64,000 bases of DNA, taken from the NCBI RefSeq assembly GCF_015831355.1, contig NZ_JADWYR010000003.1, positions 186,001 through 250,000 of the forward strand, read 5' to 3'. The position numbers and the translations under genes were made by a program. The notes under the pieces were generated by a model. The model saw only the letters and a list, made by a program, of their open reading frames with translations, made no database searches and was not told the DNA's origin. The first letter of the stretch is position 1. Every line of letters starts with the position of its first letter. This DNA comes from Panacibacter microcysteis (lineage in GTDB: Bacteria > Bacteroidota > Bacteroidia > Chitinophagales > Chitinophagaceae). Of this stretch, positions 7,352-15,799 are shown one piece after another.

Positions 7352-7918
7352 ATGAAAAGAAATAAATTTATTGCATCTATTCTGACTGTAATGTCAGCTC
7401 CAATTTTTGCAATCTCACAATTGCCAACCAAATTGCTAAGACAAAAAAGAGGATTTAAAATACCAGCAGGAGAAGGGCGAATTCACGGACACATTAAATT
7501 GAAAGGTGTAAACTCCAATATCCTTGATGTGAAAATTTCAGGAAGTGACACGGATGGCGACTTGGCAATTTTTGAGCAGACTTCTTTGTCGCAGGGCAAG
7601 GGAACACCTTTACATATTCACAATGCACAGGACGAAATATTTTATGTGATAGAAGGCTCATATAAGTTTCAAGTAGGTGACGACAAATTTGATTTGACAA
7701 CTGGTGACAGTATATTTTTACCACGACAAGTTGCTCATGCTTGGACTCAAGTATCTGAAAAAGGAAAAATGACGGTAATAATGCAACCTGCAGGCAAATT
7801 GGAGAATTTCTTTGTTACAATGGCTGCTTTAGACCATGAGCCAAGTAAGGAAGAAATATCAAAGATTTTTGCAGACAATGATATGCAAGTAGTTGGACCA
7901 CCTTTAAAAATTGATTGA
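7352..7918 (+). CDS. Exported cupin-domain protein (cassette 3)
   Basis: This is a 188-residue protein with a signal-like hydrophobic N-terminus (residues 7-22) and one cupin barrel. Metal ligands fit cupin motif 1 (His88, His90 and Glu95 in PLHIHNAQDEIF) and motif 2 (His129 in PRQVAHAW). Single cupins of this type include dioxygenases, isomerases and sugar-binding proteins, so the reaction cannot be named. The N-terminus suggests export to the periplasm; the alternative is a membrane-anchored form. It is the only gene in its cassette and lies 40 nt from the boundary. Confidence 0.85.
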   Translation: MKRNKFIASILTVMSAPIFAISQLPTKLLRQKRGFKIPAGEGRIHGHIKLKGVNSNILDVKISGSDTDGDLAIFEQTSLSQGKGTPLHIHNAQDEIFYVIEGSYKFQVGDDKFDLTTGDSIFLPRQVAHAWTQVSEKGKMTVIMQPAGKLENFFVTMAALDHEPSKEEISKIFADNDMQVVGPPLKID

Positions 7919-7928
7919 CCGATACGAA

Positions 7929-8140
7929 AAACTTCACACAACAATGGTTTAGCAAAATTGGGGCTTGACCAGCAAATCTTCAGCTTCAGTTCGCTAATCA
8001 TCTCCTGTTCCGGGCTGGATAATCTTCTCCTGGCTGTTGTGCGCAACTTCAAATTTTAGTCATAAATTCAACTTCGGTTCCGGGCGGACAGTTGGAAAAT
8101 CCCCCTACTTCGGTAAGCCTTGGCCGTTGGCTGCAACCTT
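7929..8140 (+). repeat. attC-like element D, after cassette 3
   Basis: AAC at 7940-7942 to GTT at 8126-8128 spans 189 nt. The left bases ttcacacaac are exactly complementary to the cassette 3 start at 7310-7319. The inner stem is weaker than in B, C and E. An extra gttgtgcgcaac palindrome lies near 8036-8047. Confidence 0.7.
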
Positions 8141-8220
8141 TCCGTTCATAAACAAAGAATGCTTGCAACAATACTCATGACAACTTTTGACGAATTACAT
8201 TTGCTTAAAATAATAATGAT

Positions 8221-8577
8221 ATGCTGACAGCCATCAATCCAAAGTTGCCAATGAGCAACAAAGCTGCTACAAAAGACTTTTACATCAACAAATTAGGATT
8301 TCAAAACGTAGGTAGTTCTGAATACGACGGTTATTTGATGGTCGAAAAAGACAATATAGAAATTCACTTTTTTGAATTCAAAGAAATTGAGGCTAAAGAA
8401 AATTATTCAGGAGTTTATATCAGAACAGACAACATTGACAACCTATATCAATCATTGTTGGACAATGATGTAAGCATACATCCTAACGGGCCTTTAGAGA
8501 CCAAGCCGTGGGGACAAAGGGAATTTGCTTTGCTTGACCCTGACAATAATTTATTGACTTTTGGGCAGAGTGTATGA
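8221..8577 (+). CDS. VOC-family (glyoxalase/bleomycin-resistance-like) protein (cassette 4)
   Basis: This 118-residue protein of the vicinal oxygen chelate superfamily closely follows the bleomycin-resistance-type pattern: PKLPMSNKAATKDFYINKLGF at the start, a central YLMVEKDNIEIHFFEF strand pair, and FALLDPDNNLLTFGQ at the end. Members with this pattern bind and sequester bleomycin-like compounds as dimers, but many are uncharacterised, so resistance is inferred from family only. Resistance-type genes are common cargo of integron cassettes. The leader within the cassette is about 94 nt, longer than in the other three. Confidence 0.85.
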   Translation: MLTAINPKLPMSNKAATKDFYINKLGFQNVGSSEYDGYLMVEKDNIEIHFFEFKEIEAKENYSGVYIRTDNIDNLYQSLLDNDVSIHPNGPLETKPWGQREFALLDPDNNLLTFGQSV

Positions 8578-8604
8578 GGAAAGTTGTCGACAGGAAGTAA
8601 GCGG

Positions 8605-8800
8605 CAGCAGCTAACATGCGGTTTGCTGCTATGCTGGCAGTCGTAGTAACAATCGACTGCAGTTCGGTATCAGCTACAGTTCGGGAATGAGGTACAATTT
8701 TGAGCATTAGTTCACAACTTCAACTTTAGTTTTACAATTCGGCTATTGTGCCGGGCAGGACATTCAATGAATTCCACCACAGCAGCAAGCCGTGGACGTT
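8605..8800 (+). repeat. attC-like element E, right end of the array
   Basis: AAC at 8614-8616 to GTT at 8798-8800 spans 187 nt. Inner arms cggtttgctgct and agcagcaagccg pair well. The left bases gcagctaac match the cassette 4 start with one mismatch. The right end runs into ordinary chromosome, and no further cassette with a matching end was found. Confidence 0.7.
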
Positions 8801-8823
8801 TTCATTCTTACTGTCCTTTGAGT

Positions 8824-8847
8824 GCCGCCTGATTAGGCGGATTTTTG
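8824..8847 (+). terminator. Short terminator hairpin right of the array
   Basis: Arms ccgcct (8825-8830) and aggcgg (8835-8840) with loop gatt are followed by attttt. It lies outside the array and may once have ended transcription entering from the left of the insertion point. Confidence 0.5.
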
Positions 8848-8851
8848 TGTT

Positions 8852-9358
8852 ATGCTAAAAGACAATATCCGCGGCTGGTTAACTGGAGGCCAAAATTTTA
8901 TCGTTGGCCGTGGGCTGTATAAGCAGCTTGGGGATGATGATGATATCAAACAACAGCTGTTAAAGGGTGAGAACGCCGGCACTAGACGATTGCTATGGGA
9001 ATCACTGGAGAATTTATTACGGAGACCCGTAAAAGAGGCAATTATAGTTGATTCTACAGCCTCTGAAATGCCTGCTTCAAATGATACAGTACGAAAAGCA
9101 TTGCGCGAAGAATGGTCGCCATTATACACTCGCATGAACTATTTGCGTGCACGGATTGACGAGTATGGTGGATCCAATAATTCAGAAACAGTTGCTTTGC
9201 GTGAACCGATCGCTTTCGAAATCCTCGATCTTGAAGATCAGTGCGAAGCGATTTGGGCAAAGCGTTCACATTATCTTGAACATGGATCGCTGCCCGACCT
9301 AGACCAGAAAGAATTTACCATCCCGGAAGATTCACGAGAACTGGCCAAATTACTGTAG
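8852..9358 (+). CDS. Hypothetical protein, 168 aa
   Basis: This 168-residue soluble protein is rich in charged residues, with several predicted helices and an acidic run (GDDDDIKQQ) near residue 30. No signal peptide, membrane segment or known motif is seen. It follows directly after the cassette array and a small terminator hairpin, with normal base composition, so it belongs to the host chromosome. The next frame downstream starts about 46 nt after its stop in a different phase, which could reflect two genes or an old frameshift. Confidence 0.5.
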   Translation: MLKDNIRGWLTGGQNFIVGRGLYKQLGDDDDIKQQLLKGENAGTRRLLWESLENLLRRPVKEAIIVDSTASEMPASNDTVRKALREEWSPLYTRMNYLRARIDEYGGSNNSETVALREPIAFEILDLEDQCEAIWAKRSHYLEHGSLPDLDQKEFTIPEDSRELAKLL

Positions 9359-9404
9359 AACATTCCACGCAATATTCGTCGCAATCCTGGAACACAATGC
9401 CGGC

Positions 9405-9662
9405 ATGATTGAAGGCGTGGACTACGTTTGTTATAAAGCACCACCGGAGCATTGGAAAAAGCCGTTATTAAAACTGAAAAAGTTTGACAAAGTAATTTCA
9501 TTTGCTACCGGCTTTTGTATTTGTCTAGCTTCGCAAAAAGTAGCCGGTAGTGCAAACGGTTACAATGCTTTTTGGTTGTCGCAAGGGTGTTGCATGTTTG
9601 AGGCAAATCATGCAGAAAAAGCAGATTTGAGCACTTTTTCGAGGGGGGAAGCAATTCCCTAA
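9405..9662 (+). CDS. Hypothetical protein, 85 aa, start uncertain
   Basis: The frame encodes 85 residues with several cysteines (VCYK, GFCICL, GCCMFEANH). The same phase is open upstream to 9303 without an ATG, so the true start could be a rare codon, or this could be the displaced end of another gene. I do not recognise the family. The Cys/His content could reflect metal binding or a non-coding frame. It lies upstream of tRNA-Asp, which is on the opposite strand. Confidence 0.3.
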   Translation: MIEGVDYVCYKAPPEHWKKPLLKLKKFDKVISFATGFCICLASQKVAGSANGYNAFWLSQGCCMFEANHAEKADLSTFSRGEAIP

Positions 9663-9720
9663 AATGCAAACTGGGCGCTGAAAGTAGCGCCCAGTAAGGA
9701 TTTCAACATCTTATGTTCTG

Positions 9721-9794
9721 CGGACCGGACGGGACTCGAACCCGCGACCTCCGCCGTGACAGGGCGGCATTCTAACCAACTGAACTACCGATCC
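9721..9794 (-). tRNA. tRNA-Asp (anticodon GTC)
   Basis: The - strand folds as a 74-nt cloverleaf. The acceptor is GGATCGG/CCGGTCC with discriminator G, the anticodon loop CTGTCAC centres on GTC, and the T arm contains GGTTCGAGTCC. The 3' CCA is not encoded. Confidence 0.95.
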
Positions 9795-9915
9795 TTGTAG
9801 TTCCCTTTGTTTTCGGGACGGCAAAGATAAGGGGAAACATATTTTTCAAACAAAACTTTTCCGCAAAAAATTTCTCACTGTAATTTTACCGCCTATCAAT
9901 CTATATATTCGCATT

Positions 9916-10911
9916 ATGCCGCAATACCCCAATAGACAATTCCTGGATTTTGAACAGCCCATCAAGGAGCTGTATGAACATATTGAGGAAAACAAAAAAC
10001 TTGCTGAAAAAAATTCCAAAATAGATTATAAAGGAATCATTCAGCAACTGGAAGATTCTATAGTAGATAAACGCAAAGAAATTACCGAGCGCCTTACACC
10101 ATGGCAGCGCGTACAGCTCAGCCGCCACCCGGACCGCCCATACACACTCAAGTATATAGAGAAAATGACCACCAATTTCGTTGAGTTACATGGCGACCGC
10201 AATGTAAAAGACGATAAAGCAATGGTGGGCGGCTTTGCAGAGCTCGATGGGCAAACCGTCATGATCATCGGCCAGCAAAAAGGGATCAACACCAAAACAA
10301 GGCAGCTTCGCAATTTCGGTATGGCCAATCCCGAAGGTTACCGCAAAGCACTCCGGTTAATGAAGCTTGCCGAAAAGTTCAACAAACCTGTCATCACTTT
10401 AATAGATACACCCGGCGCTTATCCCGGTCTCGAGGCCGAAGAGCGTGGCCAGGGCGAGGCTATTGCCCGTAACATTTACGAAATGGTGCGCCTCAAAGTG
10501 CCTATTATATGTGTCATCATTGGCGAAGGTGCCAGCGGTGGTGCATTGGGCATTGGTGTGGGAGATAAGGTGCTGATGATGGAAAATACCTGGTACACCG
10601 TTATTTCCCCGGAGAGCTGCAGCTCCATTCTCTGGCGTAGCTGGGACAAAAAAGAAATAGCGGCAGAGCAGTTGCGCCTTACCGCAAAAGACATGCACAG
10701 TTTTGGCCTGGTAGACGATATCGTGCCCGAACCGGTTGGCGGCGCACATTGGGATTATGCAGAAGCTGCACAAATACTAAAGGGTTACATCAGCAAAGCA
10801 CTTAGCGAAGTAAAAGATATGCCCGCAGAAAGCCGTATGGATTACCGCATAGAGAAGTTTGGCAAAATGGGCTTTTGGGATGAGTTGCCCGTTACAGATG
10901 CGGCGGAGTAA
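9916..10911 (+). CDS. accA: Acetyl-CoA carboxylase carboxyltransferase subunit alpha
   Basis: This 331-residue subunit transfers carboxyl from carboxybiotin to acetyl-CoA to make malonyl-CoA, the first committed step of fatty acid synthesis in the cytoplasm. The crotonase-fold signature is clear: [12 protein letters not shown] near residue 160, the Gly-rich [13 protein letters not shown] loop near 195 and the [10 protein letters not shown] stretch that binds CoA. Length and N-terminal helical region match bacterial AccA. The first in-frame ATG gives the usual family start. It is monocistronic by context, with tRNA-Asp upstream on the other strand and repeat copy 4 just after the stop. The beta subunit gene is not in the window. 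Confidence 0.97.
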   Translation: MPQYPNRQFLDFEQPIKELYEHIEENKKLAEKNSKIDYKGIIQQLEDSIVDKRKEITERLTPWQRVQLSRHPDRPYTLKYIEKMTTNFVELHGDRNVKDDKAMVGGFAELDGQTVMIIGQQKGINTKTRQLRNFGMANPEGYRKALRLMKLAEKFNKPVITLIDTPGAYPGLEAEERGQGEAIARNIYEMVRLKVPIICVIIGEGASGGALGIGVGDKVLMMENTWYTVISPESCSSILWRSWDKKEIAAEQLRLTAKDMHSFGLVDDIVPEPVGGAHWDYAEAAQILKGYISKALSEVKDMPAESRMDYRIEKFGKMGFWDELPVTDAAE

Positions 10912-10915
10912 GGTT

Positions 10916-11000
10916 ATGAACCCGGCATCGGTATTTCAATGTAGCACCTGTTGCGTCGCACACTTGTACTGCATCACCGCAGGCAACAGTTCCGGGTGCA
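10916..11000 (+). repeat. Intergenic repeat copy 4
   Basis: The core at 10950-10969 is of the GCGTCGCACAC type. It shows both outer ends: ATGAACCCGGC at the left and CAGTTCCGGG at the right, which helps define the full ~85-bp unit. Confidence 0.8.
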
Positions 11001-11098
11001 GCAGCGCAGTTGTTGTCAACCAGCCCGCAGGTATAAATTTACTGCATGCTTAAATGATCTTTTCATTAACTTGACGGCTCACAATATCAAATTTAAAA

Positions 11099-11986
11099 AT
11101 GTCATCTTTTCTCAGTCAGTTACAAGGTACAGGCGTAGCATTGGTTACGCCATTCTCAGCGCAGGGTTTTATAGATTTTGCTGCACTGGCCAATATTATT
11201 GAGCACGTCATAAGCGGCGGCGCAGAATACGTGGTTACACTTGGCACCACCGGCGAAACACCTACACTTGATAAGTTTGAGAAAACAGATGTTGTAAAAT
11301 TTACGTTTGAAAAAGTAAATGGCCGCGTGCCCGTTGTAGTAGGCATTGGTGGCAACAATACAAAAGACCTGCTGAAAGACCTGCAGAATTACCCGCTGGA
11401 AAATGCCACTGCCATACTCAGTGCTTCTCCTTATTACAGTAAACCATCGCAGGAAGGTTTGTACCAGCACTACAAAGCGCTGGCAGAAGCATCGCCCAAA
11501 CCGATCCTGTTATACAATGTACCGGGCAGAACAGGCCGCAACCTTACAGCAGAAACCACCATACGTCTTGCAAAAGAAGTAAGCAATATTGCAGGTATTA
11601 AAGAAGCCAGTGGCGATATGGGCCAGTGTATACAGATACTGCGCCATGCACCAAAAGATTTTCTTGTTGTAAGTGGCGATGATGCACTTGCGCTGCCACA
11701 AATAGCCTGCGGCATGAAAGGTGTTATAAGTGTTGCAGCAAACGCTTATCCCAGGGCGTTTTCAGACATGGTGCGTTTTTGCCTCGATAACGATTTTGCC
11801 AAAGCAAAAACCATCAACGATACACTGGTAGATGCTTACAACCTCATGTTTGAAGAAAACAATCCTGCCGGTGTAAAAGCATTTATGACAGAAATGGGCT
11901 TGTTGAAAAACAACCTGCGTCTCCCGCTCGTACCATTGAGTGATGGTGTTTACAATAAGATAAAAGCTTTCCTCGCTACAAGATAG
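11099..11986 (+). CDS. dapA: 4-hydroxy-tetrahydrodipicolinate synthase
   Basis: This 295-residue enzyme condenses pyruvate with aspartate semialdehyde in lysine and diaminopimelate synthesis. It is a class I aldolase TIM barrel with Schiff-base Lys168 in AGIKEASGD, Tyr139 in LLYNVPGRTG, Thr50-Thr51 in GTTGE, Tyr113 in SPYYSKP and Arg144, all in the expected order. Length is normal for DapA. It lies 190 nt after accA with a repeat copy between them, so it is probably a separate unit. A strong bidirectional hairpin follows the stop. Confidence 0.95.
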   Translation: MSSFLSQLQGTGVALVTPFSAQGFIDFAALANIIEHVISGGAEYVVTLGTTGETPTLDKFEKTDVVKFTFEKVNGRVPVVVGIGGNNTKDLLKDLQNYPLENATAILSASPYYSKPSQEGLYQHYKALAEASPKPILLYNVPGRTGRNLTAETTIRLAKEVSNIAGIKEASGDMGQCIQILRHAPKDFLVVSGDDALALPQIACGMKGVISVAANAYPRAFSDMVRFCLDNDFAKAKTINDTLVDAYNLMFEENNPAGVKAFMTEMGLLKNNLRLPLVPLSDGVYNKIKAFLATR

Positions 11987-12010
11987 TTGTTGTTTGCACA
12001 ATACATTTCA

Positions 12011-12040
12011 TCAAAAGACCCGCAGATGCGGGTCTTTTGA
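12011..12040. terminator. Bidirectional terminator between dapA and AhpD-like gene
   Basis: The palindrome caaaagaccc / gggtcttttg around gcagatgc serves the converging genes ending at 11986 and 12083, with A and T runs on both sides. Confidence 0.8.
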
Positions 12041-12082
12041 TGTGTTTCCTGCATGGTAAATAATGTAGCATGTTTTACACGA

Positions 12083-12631
12083 TCAGATATTATCAGCCAG
12101 CGGAAAATCAATTTCAAAGCCTGTAAGATTATGCAGGTAGTTGCTGATGATTTTATCACCAATTACAATTACAACATCGATCATATGGGCTTCTGTATAA
12201 CCCGCTTCAAAAAACATTGCCTTGCTTTCCTCACTGGCCCTGCCTCGGTTTTCTACCACCGCAGCGGTAAATTTTGCCAGCGCATCCAGCTTGCTGTCAA
12301 AAGATGCAGAGCCTTTTCTTATCTCAAGAATTTGTTCATCTGTAAAACCAGTCATTTTGCCAATAACAGTATGTGCAGACTGGCAATACCGGCAACCATT
12401 TATTTGGCTTGTTACAAGGTTGATTACTTCCCTTTCTTTCGCCCGTAATGAACTTTTGCGGTTTTGCAAAGCCAGGTAGTCGCCCAGTGCGGTCTCGTTT
12501 TTTGCAAAATATGCATAAAGGTTTGGTACAAAACCAAGGCTTTTCTGAAGTGTATTAAAGATTGCCTGGTTGTTTTCAGAAACTGCTGCTTTTGAAGGAA
12601 CGGTAAATGTCCTTTTTTCTGTAGTGGTCAT
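12083..12631 (-). CDS. Carboxymuconolactone decarboxylase / AhpD-like peroxidase family protein
   Basis: This 182-residue all-alpha protein has the AhpD-type redox motif: Cys80-x-x-Cys83 in NGCRYCQSAHTV with His87 after it. Such proteins reduce peroxides or act as thiol oxidoreductases in the cytoplasm. The ATG at 12631 is chosen because the upstream 16 residues of the longer frame (MPLLLCKQ...) do not look like part of the family. The Crp/Fnr-type regulator gene lies 99 nt upstream on the same strand, so the pair may be a regulator and its target, possibly responding to oxidants. Confidence 0.85.
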   Translation of the reverse strand: MTTTEKRTFTVPSKAAVSENNQAIFNTLQKSLGFVPNLYAYFAKNETALGDYLALQNRKSSLRAKEREVINLVTSQINGCRYCQSAHTVIGKMTGFTDEQILEIRKGSASFDSKLDALAKFTAAVVENRGRASEESKAMFFEAGYTEAHMIDVVIVIGDKIISNYLHNLTGFEIDFPLADNI

Positions 12632-12730
12632 ATTGCTTTGTTTAAATGTGATCGTTTGTTTACAAAGCAAAAGTGGCACGAACCCGCAGCGATAAAAATG
12701 ATGTAGTTTAGGAAATATGGTTGATGTAGT

Positions 12731-13321
12731 TCAACTTTTTTTAGCAGTACGTTTGTTCCTTATTCTGGACAAAAATTCTGTCGTCATACCAAGGTAAGAG
12801 GCCAGCGCATATTGCGGTACCCGCTGCACAATAAGCGGGTATTGCTGCATGAAATTTTCGTAGCGTTCCTCCGCGCTTTGTGTAAGATTGGAAATGATCC
12901 GTTGCTGCATAAAGGCAGCTGTTCGCTCTGCCCTTATCCTGAAGAAGGTTTCAAATTTATGGTTGGTTTGCTTCAATGCCTGTTCTTTTTCATAGGGCAA
13001 TTCAAGAATAATGCTGTCTTCAAGTGCTACAACAAACATGGTGGCAGGCTTTTGTAAAATATAGCTGTTATAGTCTGTAATCCACCAGTCTTCAATGGCA
13101 AAGGCGATGGTGCTATCCTGGCCTTTGTCGTCTACAACATAAGCCCTGAAAGCACCTTTGAGTACAAAATTCCTGTTTCGTACAATGAAATCTGGTTGTA
13201 CAATAAACTGTCTTTTTTTGATTTTGACCTCTTTGAAAGCTGCAGCAAAAGTTGCGGCCTCTTCATTATTTAAAGAAACCCAACGGTTAATGTATGCTGT
13301 AATTTGTACGTTACCTGCCAT
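12731..13321 (-). CDS. Crp/Fnr family transcriptional regulator
   Basis: This 196-residue regulator has an N-terminal cyclic-nucleotide-binding-type beta roll (residues 20-115, including FIVRNRNFVLKGAFRAYV) and a short C-terminal winged helix (VPQYALASYLGMTTEFLSRIR) that would bind DNA. There is no Fe-S cysteine cluster, so it is not an oxygen-sensing Fnr. This compact form is very common in Bacteroidota, usually next to genes for small oxidoreductases or transporters. The AhpD-like gene downstream on the same strand is the likeliest target. The effector is unknown. Confidence 0.88.
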   Translation of the reverse strand: MAGNVQITAYINRWVSLNNEEAATFAAAFKEVKIKKRQFIVQPDFIVRNRNFVLKGAFRAYVVDDKGQDSTIAFAIEDWWITDYNSYILQKPATMFVVALEDSIILELPYEKEQALKQTNHKFETFFRIRAERTAAFMQQRIISNLTQSAEERYENFMQQYPLIVQRVPQYALASYLGMTTEFLSRIRNKRTAKKS

Positions 13322-13429
13322 GTTGTGTGTTGTTTTCGGGCGTTTGCCTTTTTGTTGGCTAAGCCTTGTATAAAATTAAATGAAACCGCAGATCAAATAA
13401 TAATGGTGTGGGAGGATTGTTGCGGTAAT

Positions 13430-13513
13430 GGAACCGGCGCAGCCGCATTACCATATACAGTACAAGTGTGCGACGCAACAGCAGCTTAATGCATATACTG
13501 CTGCCGGGTTCAT
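13430..13513 (-). repeat. Intergenic repeat copy 5
   Basis: The core at 13460-13479 is of the GTGTGCGACGC type. The outer ends are intact, with CCGGCGCAGC on one side and GCCGGGTTCATAAAA on the other. It sits between two diverging genes. Confidence 0.8.
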
Positions 13514-13573
13514 AAAAAAGTTAATCCTTACGCGCCGGTAGTTGACGGTGTTAAAACTTTGTATTTTCACACC

Positions 13574-14707
13574 ATGAAGCAGTTTCTCTTTTTAGCCGGT
13601 TTACTTTTTTGTACGGTGCATAGTAGCGCCCAGTTTACGGTACGCATTATTGTAAACGATGTTGCCACCAAAAAGCAGGATGATATTTACGTGGCCGGCG
13701 ATTTCAACAACTGGAACCCGCATGATGATGCTGCTAAAATGAAACTGTTTGGTGCTACCCGCAGAATTTATGTTTTGAAAGATGTGGCACCGGGTACCAT
13801 TAATTTTAAGTTTACGCGTGGCACATGGGATAAGGTAGAAAGTAGTGCCAAAGGCGAAGACATCGAAAATCATTCGGTTACTGTAACCGCAGATACATCG
13901 CTTACATTTTTTGTGGCCGGCTGGAAAGATGATTTTCCGGATAAGCCAAAACCAAACACTGCTTCGGCACAGGTGCAGGTGTTGGATACTGCATATTATA
14001 TGCCGCAGCTTAACCGCACGAGGCGTATATGGATATACCTGCCCAAAAATTATAACCTGCAGAAAAGTAAATCGTTTCCCGTATTGTATATGCATGACGG
14101 GCAAAATCTTTTTAATGAGCGCACCGCTTTTAACGGCGAGTGGGGCGTGGATGAATGCCTTGATACACTGCAACAAAAAATCAATAAGGATTGTATTGTT
14201 GTGGGCATAGACAATGGCGGTGATAAACGTATGACTGAATACAACCCCTACGATGATAAAAAATATGGAAAAGGTGAAGGAAACGAATACCTCGATTTTA
14301 TTGTGCAAACGCTGAAACCTTTTATTGACGGTCGTTTCAGAACACAAAAAGATAAGGCGCATACTTTTATTGCCGGCAGCAGTATGGGTGGGCTTATCTC
14401 ATTATATGCCATAATAAAATACCCCGAAGTGTTTGGAAAGGCAGGTGTTTTTTCTCCCTCGTTATGGATTGCACCACAACTATACACAGCGCTGCAACAA
14501 GCCACCTGGAACGAGCCGCATACTGTTTTTTTCTATGCCGGCAAAAAGGAGGGAGACGATATGATCCCGGACCTGGAGAATTATGAGGAGTTATTAAAAA
14601 GCACAAAAGCTTTTAAAATAACCACGCTTATTTTCCCGCTTGGCCAGCACAAAGAAGAATACTGGAGAAAGGCATTTGATCCCTTCTACAGGGTACTGAT
14701 GCAATAA
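13574..14707 (+). CDS. Secreted esterase with N-terminal carbohydrate-binding-like domain
   Basis: This 377-residue exported protein has a signal peptide at residues 1-20 ending in SSAQ. Residues 21-120 form a CBM48-like beta sandwich (VAGDFNNWNPHDD). The rest is an alpha/beta hydrolase of the Fes/esterase-D type (PF00756). Nucleophile Ser270 lies in AGSSMGG, an early strand ends YMHDGQNLF, and a late His sits in LGQHKEEYW. Relatives include feruloyl and acetylxylan esterases and siderophore esterases, so the substrate is uncertain. The sandwich domain favours a carbohydrate-linked substrate. The ATG at 13574 starts the signal peptide; one at 13559 adds five unlikely residues. Confidence 0.85.
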   Translation: MKQFLFLAGLLFCTVHSSAQFTVRIIVNDVATKKQDDIYVAGDFNNWNPHDDAAKMKLFGATRRIYVLKDVAPGTINFKFTRGTWDKVESSAKGEDIENHSVTVTADTSLTFFVAGWKDDFPDKPKPNTASAQVQVLDTAYYMPQLNRTRRIWIYLPKNYNLQKSKSFPVLYMHDGQNLFNERTAFNGEWGVDECLDTLQQKINKDCIVVGIDNGGDKRMTEYNPYDDKKYGKGEGNEYLDFIVQTLKPFIDGRFRTQKDKAHTFIAGSSMGGLISLYAIIKYPEVFGKAGVFSPSLWIAPQLYTALQQATWNEPHTVFFYAGKKEGDDMIPDLENYEELLKSTKAFKITTLIFPLGQHKEEYWRKAFDPFYRVLMQ

Positions 14708-14756
14708 GATAAAAGAAAAATCCTGTCTTACATTGAGGTAAAGCAGCGGCCATATT

Positions 14757-15662
14757 TTACCTGATGATATAAGTAACGCCTTCAATGGCCAGTTGTGTGT
14801 CTGGAAAGATGGCAGCTGTTTCTGTAAGAAAAGGTTCCAATGCCTCGTACTTACTGCTGAAATGCCCGATGAGCAAACGATTGGCATTTGCAAGCCTTGC
14901 AATATTTGCCGCCTGTATAGTTGTAGTATGAAAACGGCTGGCAGCACGCTCTGCCTGGTCTTTCAAAAAGGTAGACTCGTGGTACAGCAATGTTGCGTTT
15001 TGTATATGGTTGCAGACAGACTCGTTGTAAATGGTGTCGCCGCAAAAAACGTAGCTTTTGGGTGGCGTGTTGGGAATGGTTACAGATGCATTGAGAATTC
15101 GTTCACCGGATTTTGTAATGTAATCTTCACCGTCTTTTAAACGTTCATAAAATACAGCAGGTATACCAGCTCCTGCAATACGCTCACCATCTATCTTCCT
15201 GGGTTTCTTTTTCTCACGTATCACAAAGCCCCAGCAATCTATGCGGTGAAACATTTTAAACGTTTCCACTGTAAATTTTTCATCTTCTATAATTGTCCCC
15301 GGTTCGCCAAGGGCGTGAAAATGTAACTTGTAAGAAAACCTTGTATCTGCCGTGGCAAATTGCAGTTCGAGTATTTGCTGCAGTGGTGCAGGTGCGTGGA
15401 GGTGCAGATCCTGTTCGCGGTTCATAAGGCTGAAGCTGGTGAGCAGGCCGGGCAGTCCGAAGTAATGGTCTCCATGCAGGTGAGAAATAAAAATGTGGCT
15501 GATCTTGCTGCGCCTGATCCTGTAGCGTGTAAGCTGCATTTGCGTGCCTTCGCCGCAATCGATTAAAAAAAGCTGGTCGTTTAATGTAACGATCTGCGCA
15601 GTTGGATGCCTGTCGTATGCAGGCAGTGCAGAGTTATTTCCTAAAATCGTTACACCAAACAT
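14757..15662 (-). CDS. rnz: Ribonuclease Z (tRNA 3'-processing metallo-beta-lactamase fold)
   Basis: This 301-residue zinc enzyme trims tRNA 3' ends. The signature HLHGDH at residues 61-66 and the HHTTIQAANIAR-like C-terminal region with further His and Asp ligands fit RNase Z. The ATG at 15662 (MFGVTILGNNSA) is the family start. The frame is open upstream to 15884, but that extension reads through repeat copy 6 and is not protein-like. Processing of the three tRNAs in this window lacking an encoded CCA would need this enzyme. Confidence 0.93.
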   Translation of the reverse strand: MFGVTILGNNSALPAYDRHPTAQIVTLNDQLFLIDCGEGTQMQLTRYRIRRSKISHIFISHLHGDHYFGLPGLLTSFSLMNREQDLHLHAPAPLQQILELQFATADTRFSYKLHFHALGEPGTIIEDEKFTVETFKMFHRIDCWGFVIREKKKPRKIDGERIAGAGIPAVFYERLKDGEDYITKSGERILNASVTIPNTPPKSYVFCGDTIYNESVCNHIQNATLLYHESTFLKDQAERAASRFHTTTIQAANIARLANANRLLIGHFSSKYEALEPFLTETAAIFPDTQLAIEGVTYIIR

Positions 15663-15799
15663 AGCGCGTGTTTTTGATAGAAGATGTGTAGTAACAAAAA
15701 ATGTGTTGCAATATATTTCAATTATAGAATAAATGGTAACTATTACGCCTGCTGCCATAATAACAAGCGGTATATAAGACTGCGTATAACTGTAACCGA

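Larger units (their letters stand above)
4445..8800 (+). mobile_element. Four-cassette array with attC-like sites, no integrase (CALIN-like)
   Basis: Four cassettes lie head to tail, each with one + strand gene and a closing element of 186-189 nt. Boundaries by the G|TT rule are 4446-6259, 6260-7310, 7311-8126 and 8127-8798. The first bases of each cassette are the reverse complement of the bases that open its own terminal element: 13 of 14, 14 of 15, 14 of 15 and 8 of 9 positions match. This is what integron cassettes show, because a circular cassette carries one attC that is split on insertion. The island is visibly richer in A and T than its flanks. No intI or attI was seen in the window. 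Confidence 0.75.

Noticed and set aside
4445-8800. The AT-rich island as a prophage or a conventional defence operon
   Set aside because: There are no phage structural genes or integrase, and each gene has its own boundary element, so the genes do not form one operon by design.
13601-14362. Open frame of 253 codons on the - strand
   Set aside because: It is antisense to the esterase gene, whose signal peptide and active-site motifs are clear.
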